Shown: positions 1 through 8,200 of the stretch, piece after piece | Numbering within the stretch: position 1 is the first letter of the stretch | Layout of the letters: each line of letters starts with the position of its first letter | Source of the DNA: Hymenobacter arizonensis | GTDB lineage: Bacteria > Bacteroidota > Bacteroidia > Cytophagales > Hymenobacteraceae | Assembly: GCF_900115775.1 (NCBI RefSeq) | Contig: NZ_FOXS01000008.1 | Coordinates: 96,640-160,639 of the forward strand | Length of the DNA: 64,000 nucleotides | Direction: 5' to 3' | Notes under the pieces: generated by a model | Database searches by the model: none | What the model saw: only the letters and a program-made list of their open reading frames with translations | Told to the model about the DNA's origin: nothing | Position numbers and translations under genes: made by a program

Positions 1-45
1 TGAGCTTTTCTCTACTGCCAACTAGTTGGCTTGAATGGGAAGCCT

Positions 46-735
46 ACACCACATACTGCCCCATCGTGGTGGACTACACCACCGACGAAGCCGTGCTGGC
101 GGGCCTGCTCAACGACCACTGCTTGGTCGTGCACCGGCTGCCGCTACGCATGGAACGCGACTACGTGCTCACCACTAAATTCGGCAGCCAGTTCACCACC
201 AGTGAAAGTGAGAACTATTCCTACTGGAGCAAGCCTAGCCAACGTCGCCCATGGCCAGCTCCCGGTCGAAACACTGCGCATCTTGCGCATACAGGCCCTG
301 ATGAACTACCCCAGCAAGGGCTAATGCGCTATTTGGCCGACTAGCAGACGGACAAGTTCTTGCTCTTTACCTGCAACCAGCAGCAGGCCGAAGAGCAAGC
401 CGCCCACGCTTACCATTTCAAAAACAAGCACACCCAAGCCAATCCAGACAAATTTAACACCAGGGAGATTCAGCGCTTGGTCTGCGTGGCCTAGTTTTCG
501 GAGGACATCAGCATCCCGAATCTGCGGGTGGGCATCATCTGGCACGCCTTCGGCAACGAGCGCAAGGCCGCCCATCACATCGGCCGGCTGCTGCGCCTCA
601 ATCCTGACCAGATAGCCACCGTGCACCTGCTTGCTTACTAAGACACAGTCGATGAGCAGTGGGTAGCCCAGGCGCTGGACGCCTTCGACCCCGCCAAAAT
701 CAGCTACGTCGATGCTATAAGCGAAAGTTGGGAAC
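46..735 (+). pseudogene. Decayed 3' part of an SF2 helicase-like gene
   Basis: Reading this stretch through its stop codons gives a protein closely matching the C-terminal half of the intact helicase-like gene at 55526-56710 (for example DYTTDEAVLAGLLND, LLFTCNQQQAEEQA, NIPNLRVGIIWHA in the intact copy, and FDPAKISYVDA at the end). The first about 185 residues, including the Walker A region, are missing. In-frame stops occur near 344, 494 and 641, and the LPVETLR segment is shifted out of frame near 235-265. It is a dead paralogue lying in the opposite orientation to the intact copy. High nucleotide similarity suggests fairly recent duplication. Confidence 0.85.
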
Positions 736-766
736 CGGCGATTATGTTCAAAGTAGGATAGAGTCG

Positions 767-2047
767 TTACAATCTAGCCGCCGTAAAAGCCCGCTGCATC
801 CGCTCTTGTTCCTCCCGGCCAAGTTGATACTCTTCAGCCACCCGTCGCCACGGCTGCACGGCGGCCACAATCTGGCTTAATATATGCTGCGCCTGCGTGG
901 GCTTTAAGCGAAAGTAAGGAGCTACTTCCCGCGCCAAGTCCAGACTAAGCGCATTGTCCGTTTCAGAGATATTGAGCCGGAGCCCCTGGCCGAAGGGAAT
1001 GGGATTCAGGTCGTAGGCAGGAGCCAGTTGCCAGCCGGCGGACGTGAGCAGAAACCCGTGATTGCGTAGGTGGTCATCCGTATTGGATACGCAGATATTA
1101 AACACAATGCGCCGCCAGAGCTCGGTCAGGTCTTCGGCCACGCGGGCACCCTGGGCCATCAGCAATTCCGCCAGTTCCAGGTAGCTGGCCCCATCCTGGT
1201 GATTGATGCCATCCTGGTAGCCAAGCAGCGTCATGGCGGAAGCAAAATGTCGCCGCTGGCCCGTGAGCGTGCGGTCAAAGCGTTGGGACAGATAAGTATG
1301 GTGCCGACTGGCAAAGCGCTGCGCCCGGCCCACTGCGACTTCCAGTCCCGCGCGTTCCGCCAGCACATTGACGACGGCTTCCCAGCCCCCCACGTCGTGC
1401 TCGTCCTGCCCACTCGGAAACTTGGCAATCCAGAGGTTGTCCTGCTGGTCAACGACACTGGCTTTGGGCCGCGCGCCGCCTAGCGAAGAGCCGGGGGCTA
1501 TCAGCAGCGCCAGCCACTTCAAATAATCCGGGTCGTCGGCCGCCTCCGCCCGTTCTAACTGAAGGCTGGCGTGTTCTAGCTCCCGCAAGGAGGTCCAGGG
1601 TGGGGCCGCCATCGCCTGGTTGTCGTTAAGGAAAGGCCCAGCGGGGTCGCTCTTGAAGCGCAGTCCTCCCATCCGATAGGCATCGAATACCCCCAGTAAG
1701 TAATCCGATTCCAGCAGCGTACGCTCCGGGCGACTTTCTAAGCGGGCCAGGGCGGCCTCCCGACGGCGCATCAGCAGCCGCCCCCAGCGGTCCGGGGCCG
1801 AGTCTAGAAACAGGCCGAAGTTACCCTGGTCCTCCGCAGGCACGTACTGCAAACCAGCGTAGAGTTGCAGACTAGGGTCCAGCCGCTGCGCGTGCAGAGA
1901 AGCCAGCCACGACCGGGCGTACTCAAAGGCAAATACTTCCTTACCCCGCACAGGAGTTGCCAGCAGCGTACCCATTAATTGAGGCTCGGCCATTTCCTGC
2001 CAATGGGCAAATACTAACAGTTGGCGGCGAATCGCGCTCTTGGCCAT
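767..2047 (-). CDS. hipA: HipA-like serine/threonine kinase toxin
   Basis: This 426-residue protein has the hallmarks of the HipA kinase fold: a glycine-rich loop GSSLGGARPKA (187-197), a lysine in LWIAKF (about 209), the catalytic loop NTDDHLRNH (322-330) and the metal-binding aspartate in PAYDLNP (343-349). HipA-family kinases phosphorylate aminoacyl-tRNA synthetases and cause growth arrest or persistence; the target here is unknown. It starts 8 bp after the stop of a small HTH gene, the usual hipBA order. Its length is close to E. coli HipA (about 440 aa), so it appears intact. Its position at the edge of a cluster of putative anti-phage genes is consistent with plasmid addiction or defence. 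Confidence 0.88.
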   Translation of the reverse strand: MAKSAIRRQLLVFAHWQEMAEPQLMGTLLATPVRGKEVFAFEYARSWLASLHAQRLDPSLQLYAGLQYVPAEDQGNFGLFLDSAPDRWGRLLMRRREAALARLESRPERTLLESDYLLGVFDAYRMGGLRFKSDPAGPFLNDNQAMAAPPWTSLRELEHASLQLERAEAADDPDYLKWLALLIAPGSSLGGARPKASVVDQQDNLWIAKFPSGQDEHDVGGWEAVVNVLAERAGLEVAVGRAQRFASRHHTYLSQRFDRTLTGQRRHFASAMTLLGYQDGINHQDGASYLELAELLMAQGARVAEDLTELWRRIVFNICVSNTDDHLRNHGFLLTSAGWQLAPAYDLNPIPFGQGLRLNISETDNALSLDLAREVAPYFRLKPTQAQHILSQIVAAVQPWRRVAEEYQLGREEQERMQRAFTAARL

Positions 2048-2055
2048 GACGTTGC

Positions 2056-2376
2056 TTAAAAACCTGGAGATTTAGGGGCTCGTTCCCGCACGAGTAGTTC
2101 CGCGTCCTGCAGCTTGCGGCCCAGTGTGTCGTCCTCGGCCATGCCCAGAATAGTTTTCTCCAGCCCCAGGGCCAGCAATACTTGCAGATAATGCCCAATG
2201 CTGACGGCTGGCGACCCCTTCTCAATGGCCAGCAGCGTGGTGCGGCTAATAGCAGCGCGCTCCGCAATGCGCGCCGCGCTGAGCTTGCGTCGTAACCGGG
2301 CCAGCCGGATGTTCTCACCTACGCTGACTAGGTACTGCTGCAGACGAGGCACTAGCGAATGGGCTTCACGCGGCAT
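2056..2376 (-). CDS. hipB: HipB-like XRE-family antitoxin/repressor
   Basis: A small protein with an N-terminal Cro/C1-type helix-turn-helix: GENIRLARLRRKLSAARIAE, then AAISRTTLLAIEKG, the typical recognition helix with an I-E-K-G ending. HipB antitoxins bind HipA and repress the operon. I use ATG 2376 (106 aa); a TTG at 2397 would add seven residues, but it lies inside the promoter -7 element and the palindrome described separately, so it is unlikely. The C-terminal tail (after the HTH, ending RERAPKSPGF) could be the degradation or toxin-contact tail. The gene is directly followed by hipA with an 8-bp gap. Confidence 0.85.
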   Translation of the reverse strand: MPREAHSLVPRLQQYLVSVGENIRLARLRRKLSAARIAERAAISRTTLLAIEKGSPAVSIGHYLQVLLALGLEKTILGMAEDDTLGRKLQDAELLVRERAPKSPGF

Positions 2377-2388
2377 AATGTTCGTTAG

Positions 2389-2402
2389 TTTGTACAAAAG
2401 TA
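2389..2402 (-). promoter_or_regulatory. hipBA promoter -7 element overlapping a palindrome
   Basis: On the minus strand TACTTTTG (2402-2395) fits the Bacteroidota -7 consensus TAnnTTTG and overlaps the perfect 10-bp palindrome TTTGTACAAA (2389-2398). A palindrome on the -7 box 12 bp before the hipB ATG is what a HipB autorepression operator would look like. No good -33 TTG was found at the usual spacing. Confidence 0.5.
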
Positions 2403-2471
2403 TGTAATTTCGCCCAGACTATTGGACACCGAACTTGTGGCTGCGGCTACTTGTACTCCCTTTTGCCGACT

Positions 2472-3488
2472 ATGCCCGCCAAGCCCTCCATACTTCTTCA
2501 CCTGACCGACCTGCATTTCGGCTGGAATGCTACTGACTTGGCGGCAACGACGCAGCGTACCTTATCCCTGGACTCGCTGCTGCAAACTATTAAGGAATTG
2601 CCTGCCGAGTGGAAGCCGACCATCATTTGTTTATCAGGCGATATCGCCTGGGTAGGGTCGGCGGCGGATTACCAGTTGGCTAAAGCTTGGCTGGACAAGC
2701 TGCTAGCGTGCTGCGAACTCGACTACAGCCAGGTGCTGGTCGCCGCGGGCAACCACGACATCGTCCGGCAGGAAGCTACTTACTTTCCCCGGCCCAGTAC
2801 GAGCGCTGAAGCAGACAAAGCCCTGCGTCTGCCCATCGGGCGGGCCTACCAATATGCTTTTGAGCCGTTTACCAAGTTCTGCACGGACAGTGGTATTCTG
2901 CCAATGCACATTCAGGAAACGACTTCCTATTTGGTGGGAGAACGGATACTGGACGACATCCGCTTTGTAACCCTGAATTCCTCATGGTACTGCCGGGACA
3001 ACCACGATGACCATCAATTGTGGCTGGGTTTGCCGCAAATCCAGCCACTGGTCGTGCAGGGGCAGCTGGAAGATATTGAAGCGGCTACCACGCCCCTGAC
3101 CGTGGTGTTGATGCACCATCCCTTCGACCTTCTGCGGCCGGAAGAACAGCGCACCTACGACAAGCGCCCGAACCCGCGCGATTACGTAGCCAAGCGCAGC
3201 CACCTCATCCTGACCGGGCACACGCACGCCCGCATGGCCCGACCCGATACTGTTGCCGCCGGGGCCTATCATTTTCCGGGAGCTGCCGCCTACGCTGGCA
3301 GTGACCATCCCAATGGCTTTCGCCTGATTAGGCTTACTCCGGAGCAATTTACTTACTGCGCCTACGAGTACGACGCGGGAACTGACAGTCCAACCTGGCG
3401 GCCAGCCGGGGCGGTTCAAAGCGTGCCGCGCCAGCAGTTGCGACCTACACTGCCGGTGGCCGAACCCGAAAAAAAAAAGCCCTTATAG
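2472..3488 (+). CDS. Calcineurin-like metallophosphoesterase
   Basis: The protein carries the full metallophosphatase motif set: D-L-H near residue 13 (TDLHFGW), LSGDIAW (55-59), AAGNHD (about 91-96), LMHHPFD and LTGHTHARM. These ligate the dimetal centre of calcineurin-type phosphoesterases; substrates range from phosphoproteins to cyclic nucleotides and DNA, so none can be named. ATG 2472 is used; an upstream in-frame TTG at 2451 is less likely. The last codons run through ten A residues (3469-3478) and then stop. The downstream NACHT frame is open from that run onward, so the product may be extended by a -1 frameshift. Such a phosphoesterase beside a STAND ATPase is plausible as the effector of an anti-phage system (inference). 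Confidence 0.88.
   Translation: MPAKPSILLHLTDLHFGWNATDLAATTQRTLSLDSLLQTIKELPAEWKPTIICLSGDIAWVGSAADYQLAKAWLDKLLACCELDYSQVLVAAGNHDIVRQEATYFPRPSTSAEADKALRLPIGRAYQYAFEPFTKFCTDSGILPMHIQETTSYLVGERILDDIRFVTLNSSWYCRDNHDDHQLWLGLPQIQPLVVQGQLEDIEAATTPLTVVLMHHPFDLLRPEEQRTYDKRPNPRDYVAKRSHLILTGHTHARMARPDTVAAGAYHFPGAAAYAGSDHPNGFRLIRLTPEQFTYCAYEYDAGTDSPTWRPAGAVQSVPRQQLRPTLPVAEPEKKKPL
3469..3479 (+). promoter_or_regulatory. A10 run with dnaX-type slippery heptamer A_AAA_AAG
   Basis: In the phosphoesterase frame the codons are GAA AAA AAA AAG CCC TTA TAG. The heptamer A_AAA_AAG (3473-3479) is the same slippery sequence used by E. coli dnaX and by the IS3-type orfA/orfB junction in this window (18229-18235). 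A -1 slip moves the ribosome into a frame with no stop until the end of the NACHT gene at 8044, predicting an approximately 1,857-residue fusion. Transcript slippage on A10, or an assembly indel in the homopolymer, would give the same result. Confidence 0.5.
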
Positions 3489-3553
3489 TAACTGACCTGC
3501 GGACCGCGGGGAGCGCCCACGCCACCCGGCAGCTGGAAGCGAAATCCCGGCTC

Positions 3554-6500
3554 ATGCGCCCCGACGGCCCCCTGCCCGTACTGGCCACGCAGCTAGTAGC
3601 TACGCAGGTAACCCCGCAGGCTCCGGAATTTGATGCGGCAGGGCAGCTGGTAACGCCACCGCAGGCAACTGTGGAGCTGCCCCTCTACGAAGCCGTGCGT
3701 CAGGCCCGGGCTACGCTCCTGCTAGGGGATTTAGGCAGCGGTAAAAGCACCTTGGCGGCAGAACTGGTGCTCACCACCCTGGCACGGACCGACCAGACAG
3801 TGGCTATCCTGGTTCCAGTTCGCGAGCTACGCCTGCACCTACCCCTCAGCCCTGTGGGCGTACTGGAGGCAGTAGACCAATTCATCCGGGAGTATGTGCG
3901 CCCCGGGGCCGACCAGCCAACCCTGCCCGAATTACTGGGCGCGGGCCAGGAAGTGTTGCTGGTAGCAGACGGCTTGGATGAGCTGGCCAAGGCCCTGGCG
4001 GCTCCACTGTTACGACAACTAGCGCAATTAGCGCACTGGTATACTAATTTGCAGGTAGTTGCCACGGCCCGTCCGGTGGAACTAACCGGCGTTTCCTTTG
4101 AGGAATGGAAGCGGGTACGTACGCTGCCCCTGCGCGACCCGCAGCGACTGGCTATTCTGGAAAGTGAGCTGCGGGCGAACGGAACAGCACCTGACGAAGC
4201 GGCCACCGAGGCCGCCGGGCTGCTCCAGCGGTTGCGGGCATTACCGGCTTTGTATGCTGTCGCCACTACGCCGCTGTTTATGCGGCTGCTCTTTCCTAAG
4301 CTAGTAGTCGCCGGTCAGTTCCCAGCCCAAGCGAATCTCACGCTCGGCAGCTTGCTGTTCGAAGTGGTTATAGAACGGCTGGAACGTTGGGGACAGCGCG
4401 ACGGGCGGGAAGCTGTAGAATCTGCTTTTCAGCAGCAATTTCCCAGCGCAGAAGCCAAAGCTGCCCTCCTAGGCCAATTAGCTCGTCATCGCTTGCGCAC
4501 TGAGACGCTGCCGCTGCTTGATGCGCACGGCTGGCTGGTAGGGCATCTAACGACGGCCCATCCAGGCACGCCGGATAAATTCTTAGTAGCTACCCAGGCG
4601 CTCGACTACTTACGTGGTGGGGGCCTGACTACCGACGGGCAGGAACTGGAGTTTACGGCGCAGCCGCTGGCGGAATTACTGGCGGCTGTCGCCTTGGCCA
4701 CTGAATGGCTGCACGAGCCTGGCGAGCCTGCCCTGCTAGCAGTTGAGGAGTGGCGCGTAGTTTCCTTCGCGGCCGGCCTGGCCCGACGGTGGAGTCTGAC
4801 CACGAAAGTGCGTCAATTTCTTATCGACTTTCAGCAGTTGTTGCTTTCTACTTCGCCGGCTTACCTACCGGCGGTCGCAGCCATCGTGCTGGAGTTTCAG
4901 GATGTAGGCTGCGCCCAGGCAGCGCTTGACTCGCTGACGCGCGCAAGTTCTGACCAATTGGAGTATGATTACCACGGGGAACAGCGGCGGGCCGAGGCCC
5001 AGCTGATTGCCCAGCTGCTGCGGCTGGCCGGGCAGCGGGGCGTAGAGTGGGTGTACGAAACATATCTAAATCCGCGCAACCCGCTTTCCGCCATGGGCTT
5101 GGCGTTGGTCGAAGAAGTACTGGGCCACTGGATTGAATTGCTATTGCAAAATGCTGCTGGCCTGGACCTGACCCCGCTATCAACGCTAGTCGCACCCTAT
5201 CAGGCGTACGGACAGACACAGCCACTGGATATGCTACCGTATCTGGTTTTGCTTTTTCCAATTGCTTTTTCCCCAGCAGAGCGTATTGAGCAGTTGTGCA
5301 AAAGCGTGCGGGCCGAGCAGCTTTTTCAGAAACGAGCAACCGCCGCACTGCGAACGTTAAGCGCTGCCGGGGAGCGCACGCCTGTACTAAAGAGCCTACT
5401 CACCCACAGTAATTTATATGGTCAGCTTAATCTGGAAGCGGCTAGCCTCTGGCTGGAACTAACCGACCTAGCAGCCCCCTCAGTACCGCCGGTTATCCTC
5501 GCAGCCGCATTTGCGGCCGTAGGAATGCCAAAGCGAGCAGGTAGTCTGGCAGCCGACGTAGCCGCCCGCCTGGGGCCGCAGGCGTGGCAACAGCACGCCC
5601 GGTGGGCCCTGACCGATTCCCGGGCCGAAGTCGCTGCGGGAGCCGCGGTGGCCCTCTACCAAGTTGGTCAGCGCGACTTCCGGTTGTTGGGCAGCGCTTT
5701 GCTAGCGGGCATCGATGACCTGCACCGCGACGAGACAATCGAGTCCTGCTTACGGGAGTTATTGGCCGCGGAAGGCGAACGGGCCTACTACTGGCTGGCT
5801 GAGCAGCTAAGCCGCCCGGTAGCCAGTGGGCGCAGTTGGAAGAAGGGCCTGGAAACCGGCTGCTGGCGCCTGCTGCTGCCCGTTGCTCATTCCCTACCTG
5901 ATGGCCCGCAACTGGTTGCTGATACCCTCATTAACCTGGGTATTTACACCCTGCCCCGCTACCCCGAAGTACGGGAAGGCTTTCGGCAACTACTTACGAG
6001 CGACCGGAAAGAAGAATTGGCCGCTATCCTACAAGACCAGTTAGCTCACCAGGACCCGGCCGTGCGCTGGGGCGCGGCGGCGGTGCTCCTTACCACCGAC
6101 CCGCAGCACCAGGTTGAGGCGCTGCTAGTCATCGTTCAAACGCAGGAAGGCTTTGAAGATACCAGCCGCGGTGAATGGACGCAATTCTGCCTCTCGCTCA
6201 GCCTGGGCACGGAGCCGCTGCGCGCTCTGCAGCAGGCGCTACCGGGGCTTACCCCCGTCGCCCGGCTTTTTGCGCTGGCCATTCTGTATGCTCGGCAGCT
6301 ACCGCTGACGCCTGGCGAACAAACCGAGCTATTTAGAAATCTCATTCAACTCGACAACTGGCACCTGAATTCTTATGGTCTCGACCGCACTATACTGGCC
6401 GATACCGCAGCCAAGCCGGTCCTACTGGAATTGATGGCTAATCCAAATGTCCGCCAGTCCGAGCGAGCAGCTTCATACCTGCTTGACTATCATGGCACGA

Positions 6501-8044
6501 CTCTAACACCCACTGAGGAAACGGCTTGCTTGGTGCGGGAAGTAGGTATGGGTTATCTGACTCGCAAAAAGCTCAGCATCGTAGACCGTCTGCGAACCGA
6601 TGCCTCCTTCATGGCAGCGATTAAGGGGGCATGCACTGCCGCGGAAGCCGCGGGCAACCAGCCTTCGTTTCTGCGTCGCCTTACTTCCGCGCTAAATGAC
6701 CCTACTCAGTGGGAGACCTTGGTGTGGGAATTTATGCACGAAGAGAATTCCGGGCATTCGCCGGATGATGAGGACCGGATGGTGCTGCTCGCCATCGGCC
6801 GGCGTTACCCGGAGTACCGCAGGCCGATTGGGGAAGCAGCACGCCGGCTGAGCACTACCTCTGAGCGCTGGTCCGCCCACGAGGCGGCGGAGCCAGTACA
6901 GTGGCTGGTGCTGCTGGCCGATGAGTTCCTGGAAGGTCTGGACCCGGCTGCCCTGACTTCAGCGCTGGAACTATCCGCTCGTTCTTATTACGGGTCTTAC
7001 CACAGCGTAGCGGCACGGGCGCTGCTGGCCCGGTTACCCGAAATTCCAGCTGCCCTACACCAACAGTCAAGTCGCTGGACGCGGCCAACCAGGGCGGCGG
7101 AACCCTTCCGATTGCTGGCGCAAACCGACCTGTTCGAGCAACTACTGGACCTGGCCCGGACGGCTTCTTCCCTGCCCTCCGAGATACTAGTTGCTATCTA
7201 TGCGCTCTTGTTCTATCCTCCCCTGGCGGATGAATTATTGCTGCAGCTGAACGCAGTGGGGACGCCAGGACAGCTAATAGTGGTAGCGCTACGCTTCAGC
7301 TACGGGCAGCCCGCCCGCTTGGCAGATGCGATTACGTTACTCGAAGATTTTTTACAGTCTCACCACCAAGATGACAATCGAGCTATCAAGGAACGGTTGC
7401 GGCGGAGTTGGATACTGGCCCGGCACGAGTTCCTTTCTCAGCCTGCCAACGAGGAGGCCGTTGCGGCTTACGTAGCGCACCTCGACCATGCTTTTACACA
7501 GGGAGCCATTTGGTTGCCCCACCTCGCCTTGGAACTGCTTGGCGTTCGCGGAACCCTATTACCCGACCAAGTAAATACGCTGTTCCGGGCATTTGCCAAG
7601 AAGCAAACGCACCTGCATCCGTTATTGTTTGAGTATCTCTGCCGGTGGTTATCTACTGTAAGAGTTGACGACGCGCGTACCAGCCTTGTACCAGTGCTAC
7701 GCGAGGGACTGACCCACTTAAGTCAGCTAACCTGGCCCCAGTCTGCGCAGGGTCGAGGACCAGCCATTAACTTCTTGTTCGCTTTTGCTTACTGGGCTTT
7801 TGCGGAAGAGCAATTGCCCGCCACGCAGTACGTCTTTCTGCACGGCCTCCGGCAGCTGTACGCGAACGACGAGCCAGGCAAGCTAACGGACATGGCGCAG
7901 GTACTGGAAATGGCTGACCCGCTGTTAACACTAGTGCCTGCGGCTTATCTAGCAGACGCCTTTAGTTCGGGCAGCATGAGCCTCGACCCAATAATACGCC
8001 AAGTCAGCCGATTGATGACCAAATTTACTCGGGCCGACTCCTAA
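3554..8044 (+). CDS. NACHT/STAND-type P-loop ATPase with long helical repeat domain
   Basis: A 1,496-residue protein. The P-loop GDLGSGKST (58-66) and the extended Walker B VLLVADGLDEL (about 134-144, with D-G-L-D-E) are typical of NACHT-type STAND ATPases. The rest, from about 400 onward, is leucine/alanine-rich helical sequence that looks like HEAT/ARM-type repeats, expected to act as the sensor. Bacterial NACHT proteins (bNACHT, Avs) are anti-phage sensors that oligomerise on recognising a phage protein. ATG 3554 is the first ATG, but the frame is open upstream to the A10 run at the end of the phosphoesterase gene, 65 bp away, so the true N-terminus may be the phosphoesterase itself. No own nuclease or TIR domain is visible, which fits the phosphoesterase being the effector (inference). 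Confidence 0.82.
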   Translation: MRPDGPLPVLATQLVATQVTPQAPEFDAAGQLVTPPQATVELPLYEAVRQARATLLLGDLGSGKSTLAAELVLTTLARTDQTVAILVPVRELRLHLPLSPVGVLEAVDQFIREYVRPGADQPTLPELLGAGQEVLLVADGLDELAKALAAPLLRQLAQLAHWYTNLQVVATARPVELTGVSFEEWKRVRTLPLRDPQRLAILESELRANGTAPDEAATEAAGLLQRLRALPALYAVATTPLFMRLLFPKLVVAGQFPAQANLTLGSLLFEVVIERLERWGQRDGREAVESAFQQQFPSAEAKAALLGQLARHRLRTETLPLLDAHGWLVGHLTTAHPGTPDKFLVATQALDYLRGGGLTTDGQELEFTAQPLAELLAAVALATEWLHEPGEPALLAVEEWRVVSFAAGLARRWSLTTKVRQFLIDFQQLLLSTSPAYLPAVAAIVLEFQDVGCAQAALDSLTRASSDQLEYDYHGEQRRAEAQLIAQLLRLAGQRGVEWVYETYLNPRNPLSAMGLALVEEVLGHWIELLLQNAAGLDLTPLSTLVAPYQAYGQTQPLDMLPYLVLLFPIAFSPAERIEQLCKSVRAEQLFQKRATAALRTLSAAGERTPVLKSLLTHSNLYGQLNLEAASLWLELTDLAAPSVPPVILAAAFAAVGMPKRAGSLAADVAARLGPQAWQQHARWALTDSRAEVAAGAAVALYQVGQRDFRLLGSALLAGIDDLHRDETIESCLRELLAAEGERAYYWLAEQLSRPVASGRSWKKGLETGCWRLLLPVAHSLPDGPQLVADTLINLGIYTLPRYPEVREGFRQLLTSDRKEELAAILQDQLAHQDPAVRWGAAAVLLTTDPQHQVEALLVIVQTQEGFEDTSRGEWTQFCLSLSLGTEPLRALQQALPGLTPVARLFALAILYARQLPLTPGEQTELFRNLIQLDNWHLNSYGLDRTILADTAAKPVLLELMANPNVRQSERAASYLLDYHGTTLTPTEETACLVREVGMGYLTRKKLSIVDRLRTDASFMAAIKGACTAAEAAGNQPSFLRRLTSALNDPTQWETLVWEFMHEENSGHSPDDEDRMVLLAIGRRYPEYRRPIGEAARRLSTTSERWSAHEAAEPVQWLVLLADEFLEGLDPAALTSALELSARSYYGSYHSVAARALLARLPEIPAALHQQSSRWTRPTRAAEPFRLLAQTDLFEQLLDLARTASSLPSEILVAIYALLFYPPLADELLLQLNAVGTPGQLIVVALRFSYGQPARLADAITLLEDFLQSHHQDDNRAIKERLRRSWILARHEFLSQPANEEAVAAYVAHLDHAFTQGAIWLPHLALELLGVRGTLLPDQVNTLFRAFAKKQTHLHPLLFEYLCRWLSTVRVDDARTSLVPVLREGLTHLSQLTWPQSAQGRGPAINFLFAFAYWAFAEEQLPATQYVFLHGLRQLYANDEPGKLTDMAQVLEMADPLLTLVPAAYLADAFSSGSMSLDPIIRQVSRLMTKFTRADS

Positions 8045-8200
8045 CCAACTGTTGAATACGACCACATCTTACTTCCTAATGGCACAAGAATTTACCTTGA
8101 GGATGCTACTCCGTCACGTCAATGCTTTTTACGACCGTGGTCTGACAATCAAGCATAACTATCGACACCGGTGTGCCATAGTTGCGCTATTGCTTTTGAG

